Shown piece by piece: positions 45,779 through 54,542 of a DNA stretch of 64,000 bases (positions are counted from its first letter, which is position 1; each line of letters begins with the position of its first letter). This DNA is from Bacteroidetes bacterium 43-93. Its GTDB lineage: Bacteria > Bacteroidota > Bacteroidia > Chitinophagales > Chitinophagaceae. Under the pieces are notes generated by a model, which worked only from the letters and a program-made list of their open reading frames with translations, was not told the origin of the DNA and did not search any database. The stretch spans positions 1 to 64,000 of the forward strand of contig MKUO01000011.1 of the NCBI GenBank assembly GCA_001897855.1, read 5' to 3'. Position numbers and translations under genes: made by a program.

Positions 45779-46098
45779 TATGACCACTCCATGGAATATC
45801 TATTTTCTTCACTCCACAATTACACCAGGAAATTCCGTATAAAGGCTTCAAAGCAAGGAAGTGACCGCATAGTGTATTACATAAGTTATTTTACTACTGG
45901 GCGAATATTAAATCTATGTTTATAGTCTTCTTTTTCAAACCATTCTTTACCAGTTATCTATATTAGGTTGTATTATTGGCAATCAGGCTTCCCCAGTCGC
46001 CAATATTTGGAATGCCCATTACAAAATTTTATCGATTTGGAAACTCGAACGTCCAAAATCATTTACTACTGATAAATAACTTAGGGTTATAGACGCAT
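45779..46098. other. Intergenic region without a gene
   Basis: This AT-rich stretch lies between the intact integrase and the first integrase relic. No frame, hairpin or repeat stands out. It may include unrecognisable remains of the relic's N-terminal half. Confidence 0.4.
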
Positions 46099-46559
46099 GG
46101 AATGAACTATAGTGACATGGCATTTCATATCAAAAAAGACATAAAAGACGGACGCATAACCTATCGAAGACGGAAAACAAGCAAGCTGTATGACACAAAA
46201 TAACAGAGAGTTTATTTCAGATTTTAAACTATTATGTTAATTCAAATCCTGATAGTGCTTTCGTTTTTCCAATCATAAAACACGATAACCCTATGTTTCA
46301 ATATAAAGATATCCAATGGTCTAGAAAGGTCTACAATAAAAAGCTAAAACAATTAGCTGATCTCTGTAACATTAATAAAAATCTGACAAGCTATGTAAGA
46401 AAGCATTCTTTCGCAACACAGGCAATGTTAAATGACGTTCCATTGAATGCTATCATCAGCATGTTAGGCCATTCTGATTTAAAAACGACTCAAGTTTATT
46501 TAAAATCTCTTCCGGAAAATATGTTAGATCAGTACAGCGATAAAATCCTGAACCTATAG
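46099..46559 (+). pseudogene. Decayed tyrosine recombinase, relic 1
   Basis: Codons from 46099 read GMNYSDMAFHIKKDIKDG and RRRKTSKLYDTK, the usual follow-on to the first catalytic Arg, and then hit a stop near 46203. In another frame the C-terminal part continues with NPDSAFVFPI, the open stretch from 46293 containing SYVRKHSFATQAM (HxxR region), ISMLGHSDLKTTQVYLKSL with the nucleophile Tyr, and a stop at 46559. The N-terminal domains are missing. It is a different lineage from the intact integrase. Confidence 0.8.
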
Positions 46560-46587
46560 GTTTTATCTCTTATTGCACGCATCTCAC

Positions 46588-46832
46588 CACGGCTCACGTA
46601 AGCGATTTAACAAAAAGCTAAAAGTAATTGCTGAACTCTGTGGCATCGAAACTAACTTAACTAGCTATGTTAGCAGGCATTCATTCGCAACACAGGCACG
46701 TTTGGAAAGTGTACCTGTGGACGTATTAGTGTGATGCGTGGCCACTCTAGTATCAAGAAAACCCAAGTTTATTTGGCGAGCCTACTAAATAATATTTTGG
46801 ATGACTACAACTCGATGGTGCAAATCTCATAG
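46588..46832 (+). pseudogene. Decayed tyrosine recombinase, relic 2
   Basis: The frame from 46588 reads GSRKRFNKKLKVIAELCGI and SYVSRHSFATQARL, stops near 46735, and resumes one frame over as MRGHSSIKKTQVYLASL before the stop at 46832. It parallels relic 1 position by position (NKKLKxxAxLC, SYVxxHSFATQA, TQVYLxSL), so relics 1 and 2 are tandem fragments of related recombinases. Confidence 0.75.
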
Positions 46833-46841
46833 GGGTTAAGG

Positions 46842-49800
46842 TTAGTTTGGATTGATATAATTGAATAACCAGTCTCGCCTGCTGTCCTGTACTGCAATCT
46901 GAAACTCATTAACAATAATTTGCATCAAATGTTGTAAGGCATTCGGATCTGTGTTATTTACCATTTCAAGTTTTGACAAAAGCAAAGATAATCGCTCCGC
47001 CGTAGCCTGCTTTCTTGCATAGTTTGCACACACACTTCTAACAAATGGAATTAAGACATACTTTATAACAGCTGACTGTTTGTCAATTGTACGCTCTATG
47101 TACGGGACTATATTCATTAATTGTATTATGCTCCGTTCGTCATCTTTTATCTTTGTGAAAGTACCAGCTAGTGCAAGTAGTTGTAGATGCTTTTCCTCGT
47201 CGATCGTTGAATAGCTGTTAGCGATGTTTACTAAAGCGTCGATGTCGCAACTATCGGAAAAACTCTTTTGAACAATTTCAACAATTTTCTCCCACCGCAC
47301 CTTATCAGATGCAGCTGGTAGATAGCCCGTTACTAGATTGATAAGAGACTGCTTTAATTTGTCGTAATCATGATAGTTATCTAAGTACGCCGTGTTAACC
47401 TGTAGCATCATCGGTATTAAGCAAAATGCAATAATCGTATCCTCAGCGGTGTTCCAGTATTCGCTAGGCTTATCGTCTTGAATTTCGTCAAAAGATACTT
47501 TTGTAAGAGAGTTATAGCGATCTATGCCAGTGCGAGTAAAATAAGCAGCCAAAAGCCCGTTTGTCAAATACTGTTCAAATGCAGTTTCAAACTTTTTATT
47601 TATTAAGGGATACTGACTACAGGAAATTGAAACTAGTTGCATGACACCAATGTCATCAGCTGCCCTTGCTGTGTCAAAGGCTTTGTTTGCCCAAAATTCT
47701 GCTTCTTCCGCAGAGCCAAGCCTACTTGCTAAGTCGGCAAGATGCACAAACATCAAACAGTCATTTTTCGCGTTATAGCGATCACGATGTTTGTCATCAT
47801 TGTTATTTACAGTAAAAATTCCAACCGTTGGGACGAGCTCGTGAAATTCAGGATGTGAAACCCAAGATAGAATGTGACCAGTAAAGCCAAAAATTCGATA
47901 CCATTTAGGATCTACTTCCCCTTTGGCTTTTATGCTGAGTAACATTTCAACTACTTCGCCAAACTCATTTAATGCTTCCAAAGCGTAGTCATTCAACCAA
48001 TAAGCTAGCGCTAACTCAGCTTTATATTGGAGATGATCGGTTTCAAATGGGCTTATTATTTGGATTAGGTCATAAGCCGTTTTCACCATCGTTAGTGCAA
48101 AGCTTTTATTTTCTGCTGCAACTATGGATGCGTTGTAAACTAATGTTTCAGGGAAAGTATGCTGTTTATAGCAATTCAGCGCGACAGCTTCGCTAATCAG
48201 TGAATGTGAGACTTCGTTCGGATAAAGTGCCTTGCCAATGGTTGAAACTAATAGGTACTTTGAAGTAGGGTTTTGATATGCATCCTCCATTGATTGAATT
48301 TCTGCCAACATGGATTCCTTATCGGTAGAAAAATAATAGCGTATTCTAAAAATTTCCGCCTCGACGATCGCTGCAAGATCTCCGTTATAATCCTGCAAAA
48401 ACTCTTTCAGTCGGATAAGCTGTTCGAGAATACTCGCTCTATAATCTTCGTTTGTCTCAATCTGCTTTGAATCGCTAACAATCCTACTTTTTAGTACAGA
48501 TATGCCACTCGAAAAATCATCATAGCCACCTTCAAGTATGTTTACACCTAATTCCCTCTTTGTTCTCGCAACTGCACTCATCCACATATCCACTTGATCG
48601 GCGGTTCTTATAAACTGCACTGGAGACCATAATACCAACCCAAGAATTTTCAAATCTAACTTGAGATCGCCCTTCAGTTCTAATACTGATATATGATCGA
48701 GCACAAAATTATAATACTCGAAAAACTCTTCTGAATTGGTATCGAAGCCAGAAAGTATTGAGATAGCCAAGAAGAACTTTTCCTGGCTTGAATTGCTAAC
48801 TTTGTATAGCATTTTTAAGTCTTGTACAAAGCGACTGTAGTCTTTGCCAAGCATTTGATTTAAACGTCTTTGCTCAGTTCTAACAATTGTTTTTATTCCG
48901 ATGCTCATATTTACGGGCAGAGGCATTTCTGACCATATGGCCAAGTAACCCCATTCTTCAGCATACTTCGCATCTTCTATAGTTGTCGCTGAACTTAGAA
49001 CCATCGCTAGTACACGCCCTGCTTCATTCACATCTTCAGCCTGTACATATAGATTGATTACTCTGTAGGCAGAGATCTGATCTAATTTTTTGTCCTTAAG
49101 TAAAACCACAGCAGCAGCGTTATACACCTGTCTGACTTTTTCGGCCGAGAGATTTTTCTTGCCGATATCGAATATAAGAGGCGAAGTAAGGTAATTCTTA
49201 CCTTGAGTCTGTATCCATATATTAACAAGCTGGGACAGGCGTTCACTAGGAAAATCAATACCAACTTGCACCTCACCAATTGTTTGCACCATATCGAAGG
49301 GGTATTCCCAATGGATTAAACTCAATCGATAAAGTAACTCACGTGAACTTGGATCCTGGATATAATTAGCTATTGTCTCTTGTGCATCATCCAATATCTC
49401 TTCGGTTATCTCTCTATCAAGTATAGCTTGAACTGCTTCTTCATCTGTCTCTACAGGAAGGTCGCGGAGGTGATAAATGACTGATGTAATTAATCGTGGA
49501 TTTCTTCGTGTTTTTGTAGAGATGAAACCAATATGCGGATAGTAAATTTCCTTTATGCCGCTGTTACGCATGTACTCCAAAATCTCCGCATCAGTGAAAC
49601 TCAGATCATCATATGTAACTAAGGTATCAGCAAGCACGTACTCACGGACTGGTCGAGCAACGTTGTGATTACTTGTTGTTAGAAAGTGACAACTAGCAGA
49701 CTTTGCTTCAGTTGCGATAGCTGAAAGCAGAATTGCTAGTTGGCTGGAATTAGTCAAACTTGGAAGATCATTAACGACAATAATACTATTACTAGGCAAT

Positions 49801-51074
49801 GATGATATTATCTGTGCCAGCCAGTCTTCTGAGGGTAGCTCCCTATTTTTGCTTACGCTGTTTGCTAGAAACGATTGAAGTACTAATAGCGCTTGCGCTT
49901 CGGTATTGAATGATCGTAAATCGAGCCAATGCACATTTTGATATCGTGCTGCCACCAAGGCAGCCAATTGCGTTTTTCCAGTGCCATTTATGCCTTGGAG
50001 ATTAACCCAACTACTGCGGGTAAATAAGTATATTACTGAATCAACTTTTCTTTTGCGCTGTGAGGCATTATTCACTAATTGTGGGGGTGCAATAGAAAAT
50101 GGAAGCTGCTGATAATTATAAACCGCATCTATCTTTTCAGACAAGTCGGCTCTTGCAATCAGTCCAGACAAGAGGTTCCTTTGCTCGCCTAGCTCTCTCT
50201 TTATGTTTGCGATTTCCTCGGAAACTAAATTGAGGATACCGAGAATAACTTTCAAAAGTTGCTCATCCTTTCCGTCGAGCTTAGGTAGCGTTAATTGTTG
50301 TTGAAACTCCTCTCTCCCGAGATATTTTTCTCCTTTTTGGCAAAGTATTTTAAAAACGTGTAGAAATAGTCTTGCGTACAAATCATTGATGTCTATGTCT
50401 TCCGTTATAAGGATTTCTATTAGTTGCGCTTTTACTTCTTCGGCTACAGAGTGTTCGCTACCACTGCTAAAGCTCCATTGAAATGATCTAACAAAATCAT
50501 GAAAGAAGTCTACATCTTCCATTTGTTTCACCATTTCCTCGTAAAATTCTATACTAGCTTCGTCCTTCTCGTCTTTATCTTTTTTTGCTTGCACTTTTTC
50601 CTTGCTGGCTTGGAACTTACTTATTATGTGAGACTGAATCTTCTTTAGGGTTTCATTGCCATCGTCTTTTTGCGTTCCATTATGGATGCCTATCCATTTT
50701 TTTATCCCTGCTTCGCTTTTTTTAAAGATAGCGGGACGTTCTACTCCATACTTAGTATTTGTCACAAATCGGAAACGCAACTTAAGTGTTGGATTGTTCT
50801 TTCGATGCTGATAGAAATTGACGATACTTTCCAACGTCGTTTCAGATGTAAGTGTTAAGTTTTCATCTCTATGCTTTACTTGTCCAAGCTCGCGATCTAC
50901 TTCCCCACCTTCAATAGTTTGTTTAACAATGTCAAAGTCTTCTCCTTTCTCAAGCTCCAGTCTTTCGTTTTCTTCTAATTTAATCCATTGAAGAATTGTG
51001 GTATCAACTTGATATACGTAGCCCCTGATTGTACTCCAGGCATCCCTATTTTTTATTTCCTTAAAGTCTTTCAT
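46842..51074 (-). CDS. Avs-like STAND NTPase with N-terminal Cap4/DUF4297-like nuclease domain
   Basis: This 1410-aa protein is a defence candidate. Residues about 10-215 resemble the Cap4/DUF4297 nuclease: STIRGYVYQ, an acidic EDFD (45-48) and QVKH (65-68), the pattern D-(Q/E)xK of PD-(D/E)XK enzymes. A linker with a Lys-rich coiled stretch follows (about 155-175). The P-loop is GINGTGKT (361-368) and the Walker B-like strand IIVVNDLP (431-438), as in STAND/NB-ARC ATPases. Residues about 600-1410 are helical and repeat-like, the usual sensor part. Antiviral STAND (Avs) proteins sense phage proteins, oligomerise and trigger their nuclease. Function here is inferred. It follows the 282-aa gene by 24 bp. 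Confidence 0.75.
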   Translation of the reverse strand: MKDFKEIKNRDAWSTIRGYVYQVDTTILQWIKLEENERLELEKGEDFDIVKQTIEGGEVDRELGQVKHRDENLTLTSETTLESIVNFYQHRKNNPTLKLRFRFVTNTKYGVERPAIFKKSEAGIKKWIGIHNGTQKDDGNETLKKIQSHIISKFQASKEKVQAKKDKDEKDEASIEFYEEMVKQMEDVDFFHDFVRSFQWSFSSGSEHSVAEEVKAQLIEILITEDIDINDLYARLFLHVFKILCQKGEKYLGREEFQQQLTLPKLDGKDEQLLKVILGILNLVSEEIANIKRELGEQRNLLSGLIARADLSEKIDAVYNYQQLPFSIAPPQLVNNASQRKRKVDSVIYLFTRSSWVNLQGINGTGKTQLAALVAARYQNVHWLDLRSFNTEAQALLVLQSFLANSVSKNRELPSEDWLAQIISSLPSNSIIVVNDLPSLTNSSQLAILLSAIATEAKSASCHFLTTSNHNVARPVREYVLADTLVTYDDLSFTDAEILEYMRNSGIKEIYYPHIGFISTKTRRNPRLITSVIYHLRDLPVETDEEAVQAILDREITEEILDDAQETIANYIQDPSSRELLYRLSLIHWEYPFDMVQTIGEVQVGIDFPSERLSQLVNIWIQTQGKNYLTSPLIFDIGKKNLSAEKVRQVYNAAAVVLLKDKKLDQISAYRVINLYVQAEDVNEAGRVLAMVLSSATTIEDAKYAEEWGYLAIWSEMPLPVNMSIGIKTIVRTEQRRLNQMLGKDYSRFVQDLKMLYKVSNSSQEKFFLAISILSGFDTNSEEFFEYYNFVLDHISVLELKGDLKLDLKILGLVLWSPVQFIRTADQVDMWMSAVARTKRELGVNILEGGYDDFSSGISVLKSRIVSDSKQIETNEDYRASILEQLIRLKEFLQDYNGDLAAIVEAEIFRIRYYFSTDKESMLAEIQSMEDAYQNPTSKYLLVSTIGKALYPNEVSHSLISEAVALNCYKQHTFPETLVYNASIVAAENKSFALTMVKTAYDLIQIISPFETDHLQYKAELALAYWLNDYALEALNEFGEVVEMLLSIKAKGEVDPKWYRIFGFTGHILSWVSHPEFHELVPTVGIFTVNNNDDKHRDRYNAKNDCLMFVHLADLASRLGSAEEAEFWANKAFDTARAADDIGVMQLVSISCSQYPLINKKFETAFEQYLTNGLLAAYFTRTGIDRYNSLTKVSFDEIQDDKPSEYWNTAEDTIIAFCLIPMMLQVNTAYLDNYHDYDKLKQSLINLVTGYLPAASDKVRWEKIVEIVQKSFSDSCDIDALVNIANSYSTIDEEKHLQLLALAGTFTKIKDDERSIIQLMNIVPYIERTIDKQSAVIKYVLIPFVRSVCANYARKQATAERLSLLLSKLEMVNNTDPNALQHLMQIIVNEFQIAVQDSRRDWLFNYINPN

Positions 51075-51098
51075 GTGTTTCTAGTCGTTGGTAATAGA

Positions 51099-51947
51099 TC
51101 AAGGAGAATTTCTTTTGCTAACACTACTTACAGAGTAGGTGTCGGAATTTGCTTCGTGATGAAATACAAATTTAATTATTCGCTTGGGTCCAACAGGCAT
51201 ATCAGCAACCCAAAAAGGCTTGTCTCGCCTTTCTTCGTAGAGCTCGCAGAAAAAAAAGCCATTAATTAGATAGCGAAAAATTTGTGACGGATGGCTTAGA
51301 CTATAATTTTCTTTGACAGTAGAAAGAGCTACACCTTTATACGTGAAGTGCTTGTAAGCATGAAAGACGCCACTGGTAAATTCAGATACACCTTTGGGGT
51401 CGGGATCAATTTGGCGGAAGAATGTAACTCTTAAAAGTTTCCCTACCGGCTTCCCATTTCTAAGTTCAGTGATATAGGCAAAATTATCGATGCCTAAAAA
51501 ATCATCAAAGGCTTCTCTTGACCCTTCCGGTACTGTTTCATAAAGAGCATCTAAAACATCCTTCGCATTACGCGTTCCAAATTTTTCTTTGTGTAGTTCT
51601 ATCGCTCTTGGTAATGTGCTATGTATTACATCATAGAATACTCTAGTTGCGCCTATTGCGAATATTCTTTTTTTATAAAAGATCAAATGCCATTTATCTC
51701 GTGATAAACCTATATGTGCATGTGTCTGCTTTTTGTGCTGTGGGTTCTTCTTATGGACATTATTTTCATGATTGAATAATGCCTCTGATTTTTTCTCAAT
51801 GTATTCGTGTAGCTTTTCAAAGTCAGCATCATCTATTCGCTTTTTAAACTTGATTTTATGATATGAATACCGATCAGAAATGTAGAAGCATACTTCCGAA
51901 CAGACATCCAACAACCGCTGCCATAGCTGTATTATTATAGTTTTCAT
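51099..51947 (-). CDS. Unknown protein, first gene of the defence-like operon
   Basis: I do not recognise this 282-aa protein. It has no signal peptide or clear membrane helix. The N-terminal third is basic and aromatic, with many His and Lys (HENNVHKKNPQHKKQTHAH). The middle has VFYDVIHSTLPRAIELHKEKFG and acidic helices, and the C-terminus is beta-rich (GFFFCELYEE, IIKFVFHHEANSDTYSV). It is read 24 bp ahead of the STAND nuclease gene from one promoter, so the two probably act together, as regulator, effector or target mimic. Confidence 0.7.
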   Translation of the reverse strand: MKTIIIQLWQRLLDVCSEVCFYISDRYSYHKIKFKKRIDDADFEKLHEYIEKKSEALFNHENNVHKKNPQHKKQTHAHIGLSRDKWHLIFYKKRIFAIGATRVFYDVIHSTLPRAIELHKEKFGTRNAKDVLDALYETVPEGSREAFDDFLGIDNFAYITELRNGKPVGKLLRVTFFRQIDPDPKGVSEFTSGVFHAYKHFTYKGVALSTVKENYSLSHPSQIFRYLINGFFFCELYEERRDKPFWVADMPVGPKRIIKFVFHHEANSDTYSVSSVSKRNSP

Positions 51948-51970
51948 TTTTGTGACATGCTTGCATTTTA

Positions 51971-52010
51971 CAAAGCTAAATATATAACTCTAAAAACGCG
52001 ATGTTTTAGA
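51971..52010 (-). promoter_or_regulatory. Promoter and possible operator of the defence-like operon
   Basis: A perfect -7 element TAGCTTTG (plus 51971-51978) puts the start about 18 nt before the ATG at 51947. No TTTG lies at the -33 distance. Instead an inverted repeat TCTAAAA (51989-51995) / TTTTAGA (52004-52010) with an 8-bp spacer covers that region, where a regulator could act. Confidence 0.5.
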
Positions 52011-52824
52011 TTTCAAATATTCCAGTCGGAAACATGCCTTGATGCGCTCGATATAACGGCCGAAGAGTTTTTCTAACATTGTAACGATAAATGCCAGGTG
52101 CACTATAAGCATCAGTAAAAAACATGATTAAGTATATCTTCTACCGCTGTTGAAATCTATACGAGAATCACTCATAATGCAAATTTAATCCGAATATGGC
52201 TGATCAGTAAAATTTTACAGATTTATTGTTTCAGTAAATTAACACAAGGTATATTATAACTCATGCCTCCTATAGAATATCCTCATTTCTTGTTATCAAA
52301 CAATTGTATTGTAAAGTTATATAAACCCGAATTCCAATTGTGATCTACTGAATATGAGAATACTGAATAATACTTCTATCTAATTATTTTTTACAAAAAT
52401 GTGGCTGGTTGAAATATTTTTTTACATTAGCTGCGAAATACGAATGTCCTTATTGGCATTCTTGTACATTCTATCGTTTGTTGTTTTTTTAACAATACCT
52501 ACCACGAATAATAACGTAATTTGCACCTATAAATCAATTATGAATATTGCCGGTATATACGATAAAATACAAGCCTGTCTCATTACAGGTATTGCCGGTA
52601 TGCATACTAATAACGAAAATTCAATTCTCGGTAAGGTCTATTATTTCTCAAGTTTCAAAGACTTTAACACTATTTCCCGGGCCTGTATTTAACCTAGGTT
52701 CGGGTTTGCTTCCACACCATCCAAATATTTTTGTATCCATCAAAGGCTAGCTGAAATGTTTGAGCCGCCATTTACATTCGGCCGGCTATAATTAAGTTTT
52801 ATTAAAATCTAAAACTGTATAGTT
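52011..52824. other. Long gene-poor AT-rich stretch
   Basis: No convincing gene lies here. One 97-codon frame (52399-52692, + strand) encodes a hydrophobic N-terminus, but its composition looks like chance AT-rich translation and no start signal is seen. The stretch may hold decayed element ends and the promoter of the gene at 52825. Confidence 0.4.
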
Positions 52825-53211
52825 ATGAATACACGTGCTAAAAATCCAGTTATTGTTACCGAGGAGGATTACCAGCTACTGAAAGGGTATATCAATCCTG
52901 ATCTTGACAGAGAAGATGAACTGACATTAAGCGGTGAACTCAAAAGAGCTGTCATTGTAAGTAACGATGCATTTCCTTCACATAACGTTCGACTTAATTC
53001 GAGGGTATCAGTATTGAATTTAGAAACAAACAAAGTTATTGAGTTCACACTCGTAATGCCCGCCCATGCTGATATGCAAAAGAATAAAGTGTCTATCCTT
53101 ACACCAATGGGTGCAGCGTTGATAGGATTTCGAAAAGGTGAGGAAGTTCAGCTGAAAGTTCCGGGAGGACTTAAAAGATTCAGGATATTGGATGTTTGTA
53201 ATAATAAGTAG
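52825..53211 (+). CDS. GreA/GreB-family C-terminal domain protein (Rnk-like)
   Basis: This 128-aa protein lacks the N-terminal coiled coil of GreA. It keeps the FKBP-like C-terminal domain, with VRLNSRVSVLNLETNKVIEFTLV, KVSILTPMGAALIGFRKGE and a VQLKVPGG end. The short N-terminal helix and ILTPMGAALIG block match Rnk-type regulators (nucleoside diphosphate kinase regulators) that bind RNA polymerase. In Bacteroidota such genes often occur in stress loci. It has its own terminator. Confidence 0.85.
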   Translation: MNTRAKNPVIVTEEDYQLLKGYINPDLDREDELTLSGELKRAVIVSNDAFPSHNVRLNSRVSVLNLETNKVIEFTLVMPAHADMQKNKVSILTPMGAALIGFRKGEEVQLKVPGGLKRFRILDVCNNK

Positions 53212-53233
53212 TTTTTACATCTGCATATATTGC

Positions 53234-53266
53234 AAGCTGCCTTTCCAGGCAGCTTTATTATTTTTT
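53234..53266 (+). terminator. Intrinsic terminator after the GreA/Rnk-like gene
   Basis: AAGCTGCCT (53234-53242) pairs perfectly with AGGCAGCTT (53247-53255) around the 4-nt loop TTCC. It is followed by TATTATTTTTT. Confidence 0.9.
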
Positions 53267-53708
53267 CTTAATACATCTAAATCTAATTTCCATGTCTTGT
53301 ACAATACAGACAAAATGTCAAAAATCCTTTGAAAGGACTCTTTTATTTCTATTTTCAAAACATACTGTTTGCTTCTATATTTGTTACAAAGCATGGGGAA
53401 TGTTAAATGTTTTCCCATGTTTATTGTGCATCTTTAAAAAATAATTATTATAAACCGTCAAAAAATTCAGCGATGATCTCTCCGTTTGTTCAAAAGGATC
53501 GTAGTCAATTTGATAAAAGAAATATACCCACAATCAGATTATGTTCGACGATGTCGTGAAGAACATATTGACGAATTTGATCGTTAAGGCTGTGGATAAT
53601 AATCTGAGTTTCATAAAGGATATTTAAAAGATGAATAGACCAGTGCCCCAATTATTAATATTAAATAATGCTATCTCCAACGAAACAAAAACATATTTAA
53701 AATATTAT
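53267..53708. other. Intergenic region without a gene
   Basis: This AT-rich space lies between two convergent genes. The longest plausible frame is a 28-codon stretch near 53543 without a start signal. Nothing structural stands out. Confidence 0.4.
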
Positions 53709-54143
53709 CTATATATTAATGAGATACGCGAGGTTATCATTAATAGCCTCACACAGTTCACTAATTTTCCTTCGGTTACAAAGCTGTTTGAATGAATCTC
53801 TGATTACTTTATAATCATCATGTATAGGGCATGGATGAGAGGCCGAGCATTTACTTAACCCAAGTCCGCATTGGTTGAATACCTCGTCGCCATCAATAGC
53901 TTGTACAATAACAATGATCTTCTTTTCCCGCTGCTTATCAGTAATATAAAATCCTCCGTTAGGGCCTTTTACACTATTAATAATATTTTCTTTCACCAGC
54001 TTCTGCAGAAGTTTGCCTACTGTATGCTCACTCTCATCTATGTATTGGGCTATCTCCTTTATGCCTGATCTTGCATTGGCATCCTTTTGAGAGCCTATAT
54101 ATATTACCGCTTTAATAGCTGCCTTGCATGTTACGCTCAACAT
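53709..54143 (-). CDS. Rrf2-family regulator, NsrR-like
   Basis: This 144-aa protein has an N-terminal winged helix (GIKEIAQYIDESEHTVGKLLQKLV, then SVKGPNGGFYI, the Rrf2 wing). The cluster-binding loop has Cys92, Cys99 and Cys105 (QCGLGLSKCSASHPCPIHDDY). This three-Cys loop is that of the [Fe-S] sensors NsrR/IscR, and the CGLG...HPCPIHD form resembles NO-sensing NsrR. It lies 75 bp behind the Fe-S/NO operon on the same strand and probably regulates it. IscR-like control of cluster assembly is the alternative. Confidence 0.85.
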   Translation of the reverse strand: MLSVTCKAAIKAVIYIGSQKDANARSGIKEIAQYIDESEHTVGKLLQKLVKENIINSVKGPNGGFYITDKQREKKIIVIVQAIDGDEVFNQCGLGLSKCSASHPCPIHDDYKVIRDSFKQLCNRRKISELCEAINDNLAYLINI

Positions 54144-54218
54144 ATTGCTACATTACTGTTCATCAACAATATTATACTTTAATCATGAATTTCTATGGAT
54201 GACTTTAGTTGCCACAGT

Positions 54219-54542
54219 TTAATGACCTAAAAATTGCTTCCCCCTTTCAGATATCCTTTCATAACTCCATGGCGGATCAAAAACTAAATCTACTTCTACG
54301 CCAAAACCCGGGAAGCTGCCCTCAAGGCTCCTGATAACGTTGTCCCTGATGCTTTCACCCATTGGGCAAAACTGCGTTGTCAGGGTCATCGCGCAAAAAA
54401 TCTTTCCATTCACTTCATCAAAATCCACCTGGTATATTAAGCCCAGATCAACAACGTTTAATCCTATCTCCGGATCATACACATGCTCCAGTGCGGAAAG
54501 CGCCAATGCGCATTGATCGTTATTGTTAGTTATCATTTCCAT
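54219..54542 (-). CDS. MIP18/DUF59-type Fe-S cluster assembly factor
   Basis: This 107-aa single-domain protein has YDPEIGLNVVDLGLIYQVDF and MTLTTQFCPMGESIRDNV, the hallmark DPE(I/L)xxNIVDLGLxY and TxxxCP motifs, with the Cys used in cluster transfer. Its start overlaps the preceding membrane-protein gene by 17 bp, so it is translated with it. It may repair or load clusters damaged by NO. Confidence 0.9.
   Translation of the reverse strand: MEMITNNNDQCALALSALEHVYDPEIGLNVVDLGLIYQVDFDEVNGKIFCAMTLTTQFCPMGESIRDNVIRSLEGSFPGFGVEVDLVFDPPWSYERISERGKQFLGH

Larger units (their letters stand above)
44391..52800. mobile_element. Integrated accessory element (left end seen, right end not located)
   Basis: The left border is the tRNA fragment with its terminator. 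Inside are an intact tyrosine recombinase, two recombinase relics and a leftward two-gene defence-like operon, followed by a long gene-poor stretch. A reconstituted complete CAU tRNA should mark the other end on the minus strand, but I do not find it in the window. The right limit given is therefore arbitrary and the element may run further. Confidence 0.45.

Noticed and set aside
52399-52692. A 97-codon hydrophobic frame
   Set aside because: The stretch is AT-rich with no start signal, family pattern or conserved neighbour. The hydrophobicity is what AT-rich chance frames give.
53543-53629. A 28-codon frame upstream of the Rrf2 gene's end
   Set aside because: It is short, without a ribosome-binding site or context, in a region of low complexity.
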